Assembly: GCA_947565445.1 (NCBI GenBank)
Contig: CANOGC010000004.1
Coordinates: 1-55,377 of the forward strand
DNA length: 55,377 nucleotides
Direction of reading: 5' to 3'
From: an uncultured Clostridium sp.
Lineage (GTDB): Bacteria; Bacillota; Clostridia; TANB77; CAG-508
In this document: positions 1 to 8,250 of the stretch, one piece after another
How the letters are laid out: every line of letters starts with the position of its first letter
Numbering within the stretch: position 1 is the first letter of the stretch
Notes under the pieces: generated by a model
Seen by the model: only the letters and a program-made list of their open reading frames with translations
Database searches by the model: none
Told to the model about the DNA's origin: nothing
Program-made: the position numbers and the translations under genes

Positions 1-2
1 GA

Positions 3-1301
3 CTTAATGATTTTCTTCCTATACAAGATTGGTTTAATGAAATGCATGCTAAAAACACAAGTCAAAAGGTTCGAGCAGTATTTAAAAATAAAGGTAATTC
101 AGGTATTCCTTTAACTATTAATGTACCATATGGTTATAAAAAAGATCCTTTAGATAAAAATAAATGGATTATAGATGAACCAGCTGCAGAAATAGTAAGA
201 AGAATATATGATTTATGTATTCAAGGATATGGAACTCATCAAATATGCAATATATTAAAACAAGAAAAAATTCCAACTCCAAAAGAATATAAAGCAATGA
301 ATGGCTTATGCAATTATCATATATCTGAAGTCAAATATTGTTGGCAGGATAGGTCTATATATGACATCTTATTTAGACAAGAATATATTGGAGATACAGT
401 AAATTTTAAAGGCACAACTAAATCTTTTAAAGATAAAAGTAAAATTTATTTTCCAAAAGAACAATGGAAAATCTTTAAAAATACACATGAACCTATCATT
501 GATGAAGAAACTTGGAATACTGTACAACGCATTCGAGAAAATAGACAACGTCCTACTAAGATTGGTAAAGTAAATATATTTTCAGGACATTTATTTTGTA
601 AAGATTGTGGCTCAAAATTATATTATTGTACTTCGAGAAGTTATACAGAAAACAGACATTTTTATAGATGCTCAAAATATAAAAATACTTCTTCTAAATC
701 ATGTACAAGTCATACTATTAGAGAACATATCTTAAAGGAATTAGTTTTAGAAAATATTAAACAAGTCCTATCTTATATTCGTTCTTATGAAGATTTATTT
801 ATAAAACAAAAACTTGAAACTTCACTTGAAGAACAGAAAAAAATGGATAGTATAAACAAAAAATTGTTATCACAATATGAAAAACGAATAAAAGATATTG
901 ATAACTTGATACAACATATTTACGAAGACAATATTTCTGGCAAAATTACAGATGAAAGATTTACTACTCTATCATTAAATTATGAAAAAGAACAAAAAGA
1001 ACTTAAAAGTAAAGTTAAAGAATTAGCTAATAGGCTCGATACAACTAAACAGCAAGAACTAGATTTAACATCTTTTGTTAGTAAAGTAAAACAATATACT
1101 GAGATTTCAGAACTTACGCTAGAAATTATAAATGAATTGATTTCTAAAATATATGTATATCAATCAGAAAAAGTAAATGTTAAACCAACTCAGCAAATAG
1201 ACATTTACTATAACGGAGTTGGAATTATAGATATTCCACTAAATGAATATGAGCTAGAAAATGCTTTTCAGGAAAGTATTAAAAAAATAAAAACAACTTA
1301 G
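3..1301 (+). CDS. Large serine recombinase, 5' end cut by window edge
   Basis: The reading frame is open from the first bases to a TAG at 1299-1301, so the catalytic resolvase domain lies outside the window. What remains is the end of the catalytic domain (NDFLPIQDWFNE), the Recombinase domain (PYGYKKDP onward), a zinc-ribbon (FCKDCG, later CSKYK and CTSH), and a long coiled coil around HIYEDNISGKITDERF. This is the usual architecture of integrases of Firmicute integrative elements. The gene ends 22 bases before a palindromic site (1323-1361), so it marks the element's right end. Its C-terminal half closely resembles the recombinase at 54947-55377, so the two elements are related. Confidence 0.92.
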   Translation, partial: LNDFLPIQDWFNEMHAKNTSQKVRAVFKNKGNSGIPLTINVPYGYKKDPLDKNKWIIDEPAAEIVRRIYDLCIQGYGTHQICNILKQEKIPTPKEYKAMNGLCNYHISEVKYCWQDRSIYDILFRQEYIGDTVNFKGTTKSFKDKSKIYFPKEQWKIFKNTHEPIIDEETWNTVQRIRENRQRPTKIGKVNIFSGHLFCKDCGSKLYYCTSRSYTENRHFYRCSKYKNTSSKSCTSHTIREHILKELVLENIKQVLSYIRSYEDLFIKQKLETSLEEQKKMDSINKKLLSQYEKRIKDIDNLIQHIYEDNISGKITDERFTTLSLNYEKEQKELKSKVKELANRLDTTKQQELDLTSFVSKVKQYTEISELTLEIINELISKIYVYQSEKVNVKPTQQIDIYYNGVGIIDIPLNEYELENAFQESIKKIKTT

Positions 1302-1322
1302 TCTGTACTATTTTAAAGTAAT

Positions 1323-1361
1323 GGAGCACATACCAATAATTGTCCTTGTTGGTAGTGCTCC
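1323..1361. repeat. Palindromic attachment-like site at element end
   Basis: The outer arms GGAGCAC and GTGCTCC enclose inner arms TACCAA and TTGGTA around an AT-rich centre. The site lies between the stop of the left recombinase and the broken dinD gene. Long imperfect palindromes are typical of serine-integrase attachment sites, so I infer this is attL or attR. A similar palindrome (GGAGAAC/GTTCTCC) lies next to the related recombinase at 54895-54930. Confidence 0.65.
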
Positions 1362-1888
1362 TTATACAATCCTCTATATCCATAATTATTAAATCTTCCA
1401 TAGTTTTTAACACCTGCAAGTTTTGCTGTATCAAATAAATATTTATTTTTGTTCTTAACGTTTTGCCTTGTATATAGTCTTTTTTCATCTTCACTTAATG
1501 CTTTATATTCTTGTCTTGTTATTTCTTGCTTTCTTGTTTGAACTGCAAAATATGTTTGTGCTCAAGCTACCTGCTTCTTTCTACTATCTCCATTTTGAGC
1601 TATTAAGTAACATGCATATCTAGTTAATTTCATATCATCTACCGTTTTTTCTGCATTTTTAGGCATTTTTATCGTTTTGCCGATGTCGGCAAAATGTTCA
1701 AATATAGTATTGTTGCTATTTTCACAAGACTTCTTTGCTTTATCTATAACTTTAATAAAATTTCCCCACTTACTATATTCTAGCATTTCCATCAGTTCTC
1801 TTGCATACCAAAATTCCACTCCATTTTCGTCTATATGTTTAATATCTTCAAAGCTTTTTTCCGTTTTATTCATTATATTATTTTCCAT
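1340..1888 (-). pseudogene. dinD: dinD-like gene, truncated by the left element
   Basis: The frame begins MENNIMNKTEKSFEDI and carries the BRO-N/DinD-type segment ENGVEFWYARELMEMLEYSKW. It then meets an in-frame TGA at 1562-1564, at the point where relatives have a residue before AQTYFAVQTRKQE. The same frame continues past the TGA through YGRFNNYGYRGLY and ends inside the attachment-like palindrome, so the C-terminal part is lost. I infer a dead DNA-damage-inducible gene: interrupted by the mobile element and then (or before) by a stop. The start at 1888 follows an AGAGGAGA ribosome binding site. TGA is an ordinary stop elsewhere here, so recoding is unlikely. Confidence 0.75.
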
Positions 1889-1905
1889 CTAATCTCTCCT
1901 CTCTC

Positions 1906-1930
1906 AACTGTTCGGAATTTCCGAGCAGTT
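1906..1930. promoter_or_regulatory. 25-bp palindrome upstream of dinD remnant
   Basis: The arms AACTGTTCGGAA and TTTCCGAGCAGTT form a near-perfect palindrome about 18 bases upstream of the dinD start. It could be an operator or a leader hairpin. It does not match the usual Firmicute LexA box well enough to call it one. Confidence 0.45.
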
Positions 1931-2119
1931 TAAATTTATTTAAATCTCACTACTTTTCTACTATTTATATCATATCACCTTTATTTTTTCAATAGTTTTG
2001 CGAATTTTTGTTCTATTGTCTTAATTTTCTTAATTTTCTTAATTTTAACCTCATTTACCATTGAATTTGTCCTATTAGTGTGATAAAATATTACAAATTA
2101 AATAATTTGATGCACTTAT

Positions 2120-2161
2120 GTATGTCCTTATGGCTTTCATAAGGGTGTACATTGTTTTTTT
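2120..2161 (+). promoter_or_regulatory. Terminator-like hairpin in the serS leader
   Basis: A 13-bp stem (GTATGTCCTTATG pairing with CATAAGGGTGTAC, with G-U pairs), a 5-base loop and a run of seven T lie directly in front of the serS ribosome binding site. Synthetase genes in Firmicutes are often attenuated, commonly by T-boxes. I did not find the conserved T-box antiterminator sequence, so this is a possible attenuator of unknown kind or a terminator for an upstream transcript. Confidence 0.5.
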
Positions 2162-2174
2162 AGGGGGATTTTAT

Positions 2175-3461
2175 ATGATTGATATTAAATTTTTAAGAGA
2201 AAATCCAGATTTAGTTAAGGAAAATATTAAGAAAAAGTTTCAAGACCATAAACTTATCTTAGTAGATGAAGTTATTAAGTTAGATGAAGAAAATAGAAAG
2301 ATTAAATTAAAAGGAGATGAACTTCGTTCTCGCCGTAATAGTTTAAGTTCTGAAATTGGTATGCTTATGAAAAGTGGCGAAAAAGAAAAAGCAGAAGAAA
2401 TTAAGCTACAAGTTACTAATATTAATGAAGAACTTGTAGAAAATGAAAAATTAGAAACAAAACTTGCCGAAGAAATTACAAGTAAAATGATGAAAATTCC
2501 TAATATGATGCATGAATCTGTTCCTATTGGAGAAGATGATTCTAAAAATGTAGAAGTTAGTAAATATGGAGAACCTATTGTTCCAGAGTACGAAATTCCT
2601 TATCATACAGATATTATGGAACGTTTTGCTGGTATCGATTTAGATTCTGCAAGAAGAGTTGCTGGAAATGGTTTTTATTATTTAATAGGGGATATTGCAA
2701 GGCTTCATAGTGCTGTTATCTCTTATGCTAGAGATTTTATGATTAACAAAGGTTTTACTTATTGTATCCCTCCTTTTATGATTCGTTCAGATGTTGTAAC
2801 TGGTGTTATGAGTTTTGAAGAAATGGATGCTATGATGTACAAGATTGAAGGAGAAGATTTATACTTAATTGGAACTAGTGAGCATTCTATGATTGGTAAA
2901 TTTAAGGGTCAAATTTTAAAAGAAGCTGATTTACCATATACTATGACATCATATTCACCATGTTTTAGAAAAGAAAAAGGTGCTCATGGTATTGAAGAAC
3001 GTGGAGTTTACCGTATTCATCAATTTGAAAAACAAGAAATGATTGTTGTATGTAAACCTGAAGATAGCTATGATTGGTATGATAAAATGTGGTCTTATAC
3101 TGTTGAATTATTTAGAAGTTTAGATATTCCAGTTCGTACATTAGAATGTTGTAGTGGTGACCTTGCAGATTTAAAGGCAAAAAGTGTTGATGTAGAAGCA
3201 TGGAGCCCAAGACAACAAAAATATTTTGAAGTAGGAAGTTGTTCAAACCTTACAGATGCACAGGCTAGACGTTTAGGTATTCGTATTAAAGGAGAAAACG
3301 GAAATTATTATGCACATACTTTAAATAATACTGTAGTTGCTCCACCTCGTATGCTAATAGCACTATTAGAAAATAATTATAAATCTGATGGTTCTATTGT
3401 TATTCCAGAAGCCTTACGTCCTTATATGGGAGGCAAAGAAATTTTAAAGCCAAAGGAGTAG
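2175..3461 (+). CDS. serS: Seryl-tRNA synthetase
   Basis: A cytoplasmic class II aminoacyl-tRNA synthetase that charges tRNA-Ser. The start MIDIKFLRENPDLV is at 2175, preceded by GGGGGA; an upstream in-frame ATG at 2118 lacks a ribosome binding site. An N-terminal coiled-coil arm (about residues 25-100) is followed by the catalytic domain, with motif 2 (CFRKEKGAHG) and motif 3 (NNTVVAPPRMLIALLENN). At about 428 residues the length is normal for the family. It is the first gene of the intact chromosomal block and is intact and uninterrupted, unlike ysxC downstream. Confidence 0.97.
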   Translation: MIDIKFLRENPDLVKENIKKKFQDHKLILVDEVIKLDEENRKIKLKGDELRSRRNSLSSEIGMLMKSGEKEKAEEIKLQVTNINEELVENEKLETKLAEEITSKMMKIPNMMHESVPIGEDDSKNVEVSKYGEPIVPEYEIPYHTDIMERFAGIDLDSARRVAGNGFYYLIGDIARLHSAVISYARDFMINKGFTYCIPPFMIRSDVVTGVMSFEEMDAMMYKIEGEDLYLIGTSEHSMIGKFKGQILKEADLPYTMTSYSPCFRKEKGAHGIEERGVYRIHQFEKQEMIVVCKPEDSYDWYDKMWSYTVELFRSLDIPVRTLECCSGDLADLKAKSVDVEAWSPRQQKYFEVGSCSNLTDAQARRLGIRIKGENGNYYAHTLNNTVVAPPRMLIALLENNYKSDGSIVIPEALRPYMGGKEILKPKE

Positions 3462-3492
3462 AACAGAACCCCCAGTCATTCTTCGAACGACA

Positions 3493-3518
3493 GCCCCCTT
3501 AAATAAAGGGGCCTTTAC
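3493..3518 (+). terminator. Terminator after serS
   Basis: A GC-rich stem (GCCCCCTT pairing with AAAGGGGC) and short loop are followed by CTTT in the gap between serS and ysxC. Confidence 0.7.
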
Positions 3519-3564
3519 TCTATATGTTTAAGATAATACTTATTATTGAAAGGAGCTATTAGAT

Positions 3565-4144
3565 ATGATTGTTAAAAATCCTAAGTTTGAAGTATCTGCG
3601 GTTAGTTCAAAGCAATACCCACAAAATGGTTTACCTGAAATTGTTTTGGTTGGTAAATCAAATGTTGGAAAATCTTCTTTTGTTAATACTATGATAAACC
3701 GCAAAAGTTTAGCAAGGACTAGTAGTGAACCTGGAAAAACAAGACAGATTAATTTTTATAATATAGATAACTTATTCTATTTTGTAGATTTACCACGGAT
3801 ATGGTTTTAGTAAAATGTCAAAAGTGGAACAAGAAAAAGTAGGTAAATTTACTGAAGAATATTTAGTAAAAAGAAATACTATTCGTATGATTATATTTTT
3901 AGTTGATATTCGCCATAAGCCAACTGAAAATGATTTACATATGTATCATTACATTATGAGTTCAAATTTACCTTTTATTGTGATTGCAAATAAAGCTGAT
4001 AAAATTGCTCCTACAAAAGTTAATTCTTATGTAGAAGATTTAAAAAAAGAATTTGGTATGTCATTTAGTATATTACTTCCATTTTCTTCTGAAAAGAAGA
4101 TTTATAGTGATAGTGTTTGGGAGGAAATAGAAAAAAATCTTTAA
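3565..4144 (+). CDS. ysxC: Ribosome-biogenesis GTPase YsxC/EngB, read through a +1 shift
   Basis: A GTPase of the TRAFAC/Era-like group needed for large ribosomal subunit assembly. The first part has G1 (GKSNVGKSS) and reaches the G3 region. In-frame reading then gives LPRIWF and a stop. Skipping the C of a CGG at 3796-3798 restores the family sequence [12 protein letters not shown] and runs on through G4 (NKAD) to a stop at 4144, giving 192 residues, the normal length. The protein is usually essential, so a dead copy would be surprising; this supports either real +1 frameshifting or a sequence error. The start is supported by GAAAGGAG. The DUF4364 gene follows after 17 bases. Confidence 0.9.
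3796..3798 (+). other. CGG +1 shift site 1 (ysxC)
   Basis: The context is CCA, then C, then GGA TAT GGT. Skipping C3796 turns LPRIWF-stop into LPGYGFSKM, the G3 region of the GTPase. Confidence 0.85.
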
Positions 4145-4161
4145 AACTTGGAGGAAGATTT

Positions 4162-4695
4162 ATGAAATTAACAGAAGATAGTGAAACATTAGCAGAAAAT
4201 AAGGTATTAATTTTATATATTTTAAATAAACTAAATAAACCTATTAGTAATGAAAGCTTATTAAAACTTGTTTTGTCTATTCAAGAAATGAATTACTTTT
4301 ATTTTCAACAATTTTTGTTAGATTTATTAGATAATCAATATATTATTGGTTATACCAAAGATGATAAAACAATGTATAAAATAACTGATGCTGGTAAGGA
4401 AACTCTAAATTTAACTGATGATTTACTTCCCGGTATTATGAAGCTTAATATAGATAATGCTCTAAAAGAAGAAGTACCTGAAGTACAAAATGCAAAACAT
4501 GCTGTTTCTGAGTTTATTCCTCAAAATGAAAATGAGTTTTTAGTAAAATGTAAGTTAATGCAAAATAATATAACTGTTTTTGAATTAAATCTACAAGCCA
4601 CTTCACGAGAACAAGCAAAACTTATTTCCGAAAAATGGGAAAAAGGACATGACGAAATTTACCCTATTATATTGGAATTACTAACTAAAAAATAA
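4162..4695 (+). CDS. DUF4364 family protein
   Basis: A protein of 177 residues starting MKLTEDSETLAENKVL at 4162 behind GGAGGAAGATTT. The N-terminal region (VLILYILNKLNKPISNESL) and the following helices look like the winged-helix fold of the DUF4364 family, which is common in Clostridia next to housekeeping genes. It is probably a DNA-binding regulator, but its targets are unknown. It is co-directional with ysxC and likely in the same operon. I see no signal peptide or membrane segment. Confidence 0.75.
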   Translation: MKLTEDSETLAENKVLILYILNKLNKPISNESLLKLVLSIQEMNYFYFQQFLLDLLDNQYIIGYTKDDKTMYKITDAGKETLNLTDDLLPGIMKLNIDNALKEEVPEVQNAKHAVSEFIPQNENEFLVKCKLMQNNITVFELNLQATSREQAKLISEKWEKGHDEIYPIILELLTKK

Positions 4696-4752
4696 AAATA
4701 GTATAAACTAAATATAATAAACACTATTCGCTCTTTCATCATGCAAACTCCT

Positions 4753-4802
4753 TTGTTCAAAATTAACCATAGCTTATAACTTCATAACAATTTGAACAAA
4801 TA
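4753..4802. repeat. Inverted repeat in the intergenic region
   Basis: TTTGTTCAAAATT and AATTTGAACAAAT face each other across about 25 bases between the DUF4364 gene and the terminator. Function unknown. Confidence 0.35.
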
Positions 4803-4828
4803 TTGCTAAATAATATCATTCAGTATTA

Positions 4829-4868
4829 AATAAGCGTGGGGCTGATATAAAGCCCTGTGCTTATTAAT
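4829..4868. terminator. Bidirectional terminator
   Basis: AATAAGC-GGGGCT pairs with AAGCCCT-GCTTATT between convergent genes (the DUF4364 gene and the permease gene), followed by T-rich sequence on both strands. Confidence 0.7.
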
Positions 4869-4891
4869 TTTATAATTTATTTAATTAATTC

Positions 4892-5695
4892 CTATCCTTT
4901 TTGTATTGTTTTTCCTAATAGTACAACTCCTTCATACATTATCCATGCAACTAATGCTAGAATAATTACACTAGTCATTACTAAATCTAACTGAAATACT
5001 TGCCCACCATATACAATTAGGTATCCTAACCCTGCTTTTGATACTAAAAATTCTCCTGTAATTACACCTACTAAAGATAACCCTATATTTACTTTTAATG
5101 AATTTATAAAAGTAGATATGTTTGCAGGTATTACTATTTTTGTTAGGGTTTGTAGTTTAGTGGCATTAAATGTTCTTGCCATTTTTAATAGTTCAGGATC
5201 TGTATTTAAAAACCCATTTAAAATTTCAAGTACTGTAACTATTAATGAAATTGCAAGTGCCATTACTATAATTGCTCCCATTCCTGCTCCTACCCATATT
5301 ATGATTACTGGTCCTAATGCAATTTTGGGTAAACTGTTTAGAATTACTAAAAATGGGTCAGAAACTTTTGATAAAAATTTTGACCACCATAATATAATTG
5401 CAATTATTACTCCCAATATTGCCCCAGTTAGAAAACCTATTATTGTTTCAAAGCATGTTACTCCTATGTGAATTAATAAATCATTTTTAGTTAAATTCAT
5501 AAATGTTTTTACAATTCTTGAAGGTGAACTTGCAATAAAACTATCTATAATACCAATGTTTGCAAATATTTCCCATATGGCGATAAATCCTACAATAATT
5601 GCGATTTGTACAAAAAGTACTGCTATTTTATTTATTTTTTGTTTTCTTAAGTATATTTTCCTATCTTTCGATATGGCTTTTTTATCCATGTACAT
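4892..5695 (-). CDS. ABC transporter permease (SsuC/TauC/NrtB type)
   Basis: An integral membrane permease of the nitrate/sulfonate/taurine ABC importer family, about 267 residues with roughly six membrane segments. The conserved loop after LNTDPELLKMARTFNATKLQ contains the EAA-like contact region for the ATPase. Starts at 5695 (MYMDKKAI) or 5689 are both served by AAGGAG. The start overlaps the end of the ATPase gene, the classic ssuBC-type order. Since that ATPase gene has been split by the ICE, the transporter is probably non-functional unless another ATPase serves it. The substrate cannot be read from the sequence. Confidence 0.85.
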   Translation of the reverse strand: MYMDKKAISKDRKIYLRKQKINKIAVLFVQIAIIVGFIAIWEIFANIGIIDSFIASSPSRIVKTFMNLTKNDLLIHIGVTCFETIIGFLTGAILGVIIAIILWWSKFLSKVSDPFLVILNSLPKIALGPVIIIWVGAGMGAIIVMALAISLIVTVLEILNGFLNTDPELLKMARTFNATKLQTLTKIVIPANISTFINSLKVNIGLSLVGVITGEFLVSKAGLGYLIVYGGQVFQLDLVMTSVIILALVAWIMYEGVVLLGKTIQKG

Positions 5696-5866
5696 CAAGC
5701 TCCTTCCATAATAAGTCAAAATATTCACTAAACTTAGGGCTTTTTCTGCAAGTTAAAGGATCTCTTGGTTCTATTTCAAAATCTATTGTATGAATACGTT
5801 TTACTGTAGTTGGTCTATTTGTTAATACAACCACTCTATCACCCATACTTATTGCTTCTGGTAGAT
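5682..5866 (-). pseudogene. 3' stub of ABC transporter ATPase gene, split by ICE
   Basis: The minus strand encodes LPEAISMGDRVVVLTNRP followed by KRIHTIDFEIEPRDP and ends VHG before a TAA at 5682-5684. This is the C-terminal part of an SsuB/NrtD-type ATPase, beginning just after the H-loop histidine. Everything upstream is replaced by the ICE recombinase gene, so the gene was the ICE target site. The rest should lie at the other ICE end, outside the window. Confidence 0.85.
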
Positions 5867-5882
5867 GTCAAATTAGACAGTC
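5861..5882. other. ICE-chromosome junction (attachment site half)
   Basis: ABC ATPase codons stop making sense at about 5866, and the integrase stop codon lies at 5868-5870. The junction carries an imperfect palindrome, AGATGTC and GACAGTCT around AAATTA. The exact core cannot be set without the other junction or an empty site. Confidence 0.7.
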
Positions 5883-7433
5883 TTGATTTAAAAAATAATT
5901 TAGCTCTTTAAAGTTAAATTGTATATCTACTTGCTTATCTTGATGTATTTCTATTCTATTAATAATAACTCTCATAAGTTCTGGAGTAGGTTTCTCCATT
6001 TTTAAAAAATCTTTTATTACTTGTTCTAATTCTTTATCGTTATCTTCTTTAGATTTATTTTGTAGTTCTTCTAATTCAGTGCATTTTCTTCTTTTTTCCT
6101 CTATTTCCTTACTAATTTTTTTAGATATTCTATCATACATTTCTTCACTAATTTTATTGTTCAACTTATCTACATACATTTTATCTAAGTTATCTTTTTG
6201 TATTGTTATTTCAGAATATAACTTTTTTAAAATCATTTTGTAGTTGTTTCCTTTTTGTTTTTTCTTAATATTCAATTCTATTTTTTTATTATCTAAATCT
6301 AAGAACATCTTTCTTATAGTATTTAAAACCAATTCCTCTAATTTGCTATAACTAAAACCATGTGATGTACACAATTTCAATGTTGGATATCTACGATAAT
6401 TATTACAAGTCATATAATATTGTCCTACTTTTTTAGCTTTCACTCCTATTTTATGGTGGCATTCATAACAAAACATTAAACCATCTAATAAAACTTTATG
6501 TTTTTTTTCATTTCTATCGTACTTTTGCACTATTTCTAATTTTTGTACTCTTTCAAAAACCTCTTTATCAATTATTGGCATATGTGTATTTTCTACGGTA
6601 TACCATTCTTCTTCTGGATTTGCTCTAAGTTTTCTATTTTTGTAATTTACTCTACTTCTTTTATTTTGTTCTGTAACGCCTATGTATACTTTATTTCTCA
6701 ATACCTGCTTTACTGTTTTGTTTTCCCAAAAAGAATCTTTATTATATCTCAAACCATTAGCAGTAGGTATATTATTGTCATTTAAGTATTTTTTTATAGT
6801 ACCCACTTGCTTTCCTTCACTTGCCATATCAAAAATAATTCTTACAATTTTAGCCTCTTCTTCATCTATTATCAATTTATTTCTATCATTTGGATCTTTT
6901 TTATAACCTATTGGTGTCTTTGCACCTACCCATTTTCCTTGCCTTTGTTTAGTATTCAATGCTGTTTTTATCTTTTTAGATAAATCTTTTGAATACATAT
7001 CATTCAATATTGCCTTAAATGGTGCGATGTCATTGTTTGAATTATTATTAGCAAAAGTGTCTATACCATCTGTTACAGAAACATATCTTATATTCTTCTC
7101 TGGAAACCATTTTTCTATATATTCACCTGTTTCTATATAATCACGTCCTAAACGAGATAAATCTTTTGTTACTACCATATTAACTTTGCCTATATTAATA
7201 TCATTTATCATTCTTTTAAAATCAGGTCTATTAAAATTTGTTCCTGTATATCCTGGATCGATGTACATATCTACAAGTGTATATTCATTTCCTAAGTTTT
7301 TTACATATTCCGTTAATAGAGATTTTTGATTAGTAATACTTTCACTTTCATCATACCCCCTATCTGCATCTTCTTTAGATAGCCTTATATAAATGGCTAC
7401 ATTATATTTGAAATTTTTTATATTTTCTAGCAT
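5868..7433 (-). CDS. Large serine recombinase, ICE integrase
   Basis: A protein of 521 residues with the N-terminal resolvase domain, including the catalytic serine in YIRLSKED and the arginines in FNRPDFKRM and DLSRLGRDY. The Recombinase domain follows (TPIGYKKDPNDR), then a zinc-ribbon (MFCYECHHK, later CNNYRRY and CTSHGF) and a long C-terminal coiled coil. This is the TndX/TnpX-type architecture of integrases that insert and excise Clostridial elements. It sits at the extreme left end of the ICE with its stop codon in the junction, and the start follows GGAGGAAAA. It should catalyse recombination between attP and the ABC ATPase gene. Confidence 0.93.
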   Translation of the reverse strand: MLENIKNFKYNVAIYIRLSKEDADRGYDESESITNQKSLLTEYVKNLGNEYTLVDMYIDPGYTGTNFNRPDFKRMINDINIGKVNMVVTKDLSRLGRDYIETGEYIEKWFPEKNIRYVSVTDGIDTFANNNSNNDIAPFKAILNDMYSKDLSKKIKTALNTKQRQGKWVGAKTPIGYKKDPNDRNKLIIDEEEAKIVRIIFDMASEGKQVGTIKKYLNDNNIPTANGLRYNKDSFWENKTVKQVLRNKVYIGVTEQNKRSRVNYKNRKLRANPEEEWYTVENTHMPIIDKEVFERVQKLEIVQKYDRNEKKHKVLLDGLMFCYECHHKIGVKAKKVGQYYMTCNNYRRYPTLKLCTSHGFSYSKLEELVLNTIRKMFLDLDNKKIELNIKKKQKGNNYKMILKKLYSEITIQKDNLDKMYVDKLNNKISEEMYDRISKKISKEIEEKRRKCTELEELQNKSKEDNDKELEQVIKDFLKMEKPTPELMRVIINRIEIHQDKQVDIQFNFKELNYFLNQDCLI

Positions 7434-7454
7434 TTTTCCTCCTTCTATGCTAAA

Positions 7455-7534
7455 AAATAATTTGAATTCATAACAAATTATAACGTATCTTTCTTCGGAA
7501 TACAGCCGTTTTGTTACAAATTCAAATATTATTT
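7455..7534. repeat. Imperfect inverted repeat upstream of the integrase gene
   Basis: AAATAATTTGAATTCATAACAA and a near-complement ending CAAATTCAAATATTATTT flank about 34 bases containing TCTTTCTTCGGAATACAGCC. It lies in the integrase leader and may be a regulatory hairpin or a recombinase binding site. Confidence 0.4.
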
Positions 7535-7647
7535 TAACTATTATTGACTTCTTTATTTAACATACTAATTAAAAATCTTGATAATACGCTTTCAAGTTCC
7601 TCGCCTTCTTGATTAAAAAATACATTAATTTTAAAATCTTCACCCAT
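7534..7647 (-). CDS. Small protein upstream of the integrase
   Basis: A 37-residue protein, MGEDFKINVFFNQEGEELES onward, with a weak AGGTG upstream. Very short acidic proteins of this kind (a beta-type K-x-N-V-F start, then an amphipathic helix) often precede serine recombinases in Clostridial elements. I infer a real gene from that context, perhaps a recombination accessory factor. No domain can be assigned. Confidence 0.5.
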   Translation of the reverse strand: MGEDFKINVFFNQEGEELESVLSRFLISMLNKEVNNS

Positions 7648-7775
7648 ATTTTCATCACCTACTAACAATTATTTAATAAATATAAAAATAATTATTTGTT
7701 TTATATTTATTATTGATTCCTTTTGTTTTATTACTAAAAGATATTAGCAAAATTTAAACTTTATGAACTAATATT

Positions 7776-8228
7776 TTAAATTCCTATATCATTTTCCATA
7801 TTTTCTACTTCTTTTCTTATTGCATTTTTAATTTCTTCTGGAACAAATAATATATCAGTTATATTCGCAGTATCTAATGAAATAACTTCTATATCATTTG
7901 AAAAACATTTATCAGCAAAATCATACATCTTTTGTAAATTCCTAAACAGTCTATTGGGTGATGTTACAATGATCTTATTAATTTTACCTTTATCTATATC
8001 TGCAATCATTCTTCTTAATGCAGGTCTATCATCTGAATTTGCTCCAAAACCTATTTCAATATATTTAACTACATTATCTATATTATTTTTCTTACAATAT
8101 TCTTCTAATTTACGAATTTGTGAATCTACACTATATTGTAATCCTTCTTCATTTTCACATCTTGAACGGATATATAGTCCTATTGCTTTTTTACTATTTT
8201 TATTTTTTTCATTCTCAAATTTTTTCAC
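7776..8228 (-). CDS. Serine-recombinase-like protein lacking the catalytic serine position
   Basis: About 150 residues, essentially a lone resolvase N-terminal domain. The GTG start at 8228 is served by AAGAGG and lies just after the upstream gene's stop. Conserved elements are SDDRPALRRM and SPNRLFRNLQ (the active-site arginines). The nucleophile motif, normally Y-x-R-V-S, reads YIRSRCEN, so the serine position holds arginine and a serine sits one residue earlier. There is no recombinase domain or zinc-ribbon. It may be inactive and act as a DNA-binding or accessory partner of the integrase. It is probably co-transcribed with the HTH gene upstream. Confidence 0.7.
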   Translation of the reverse strand: MKKFENEKNKNSKKAIGLYIRSRCENEEGLQYSVDSQIRKLEEYCKKNNIDNVVKYIEIGFGANSDDRPALRRMIADIDKGKINKIIVTSPNRLFRNLQKMYDFADKCFSNDIEVISLDTANITDILFVPEEIKNAIRKEVENMENDIGI

Positions 8229-8250
8229 TTTATACCTCTTAAAAATTTTA

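Noticed and set aside
1562..1564. TGA inside dinD read as recoded sense codon
   Set aside because: TGA ends several good genes here (for example at 5868 and 13489), and dinD is also truncated by an element, so simple decay or a base error is enough.
1889..2174. T-box riboswitch before serS
   Set aside because: The conserved antiterminator (AGGGTGG-type) sequence is not present; only a terminator-like hairpin is seen.
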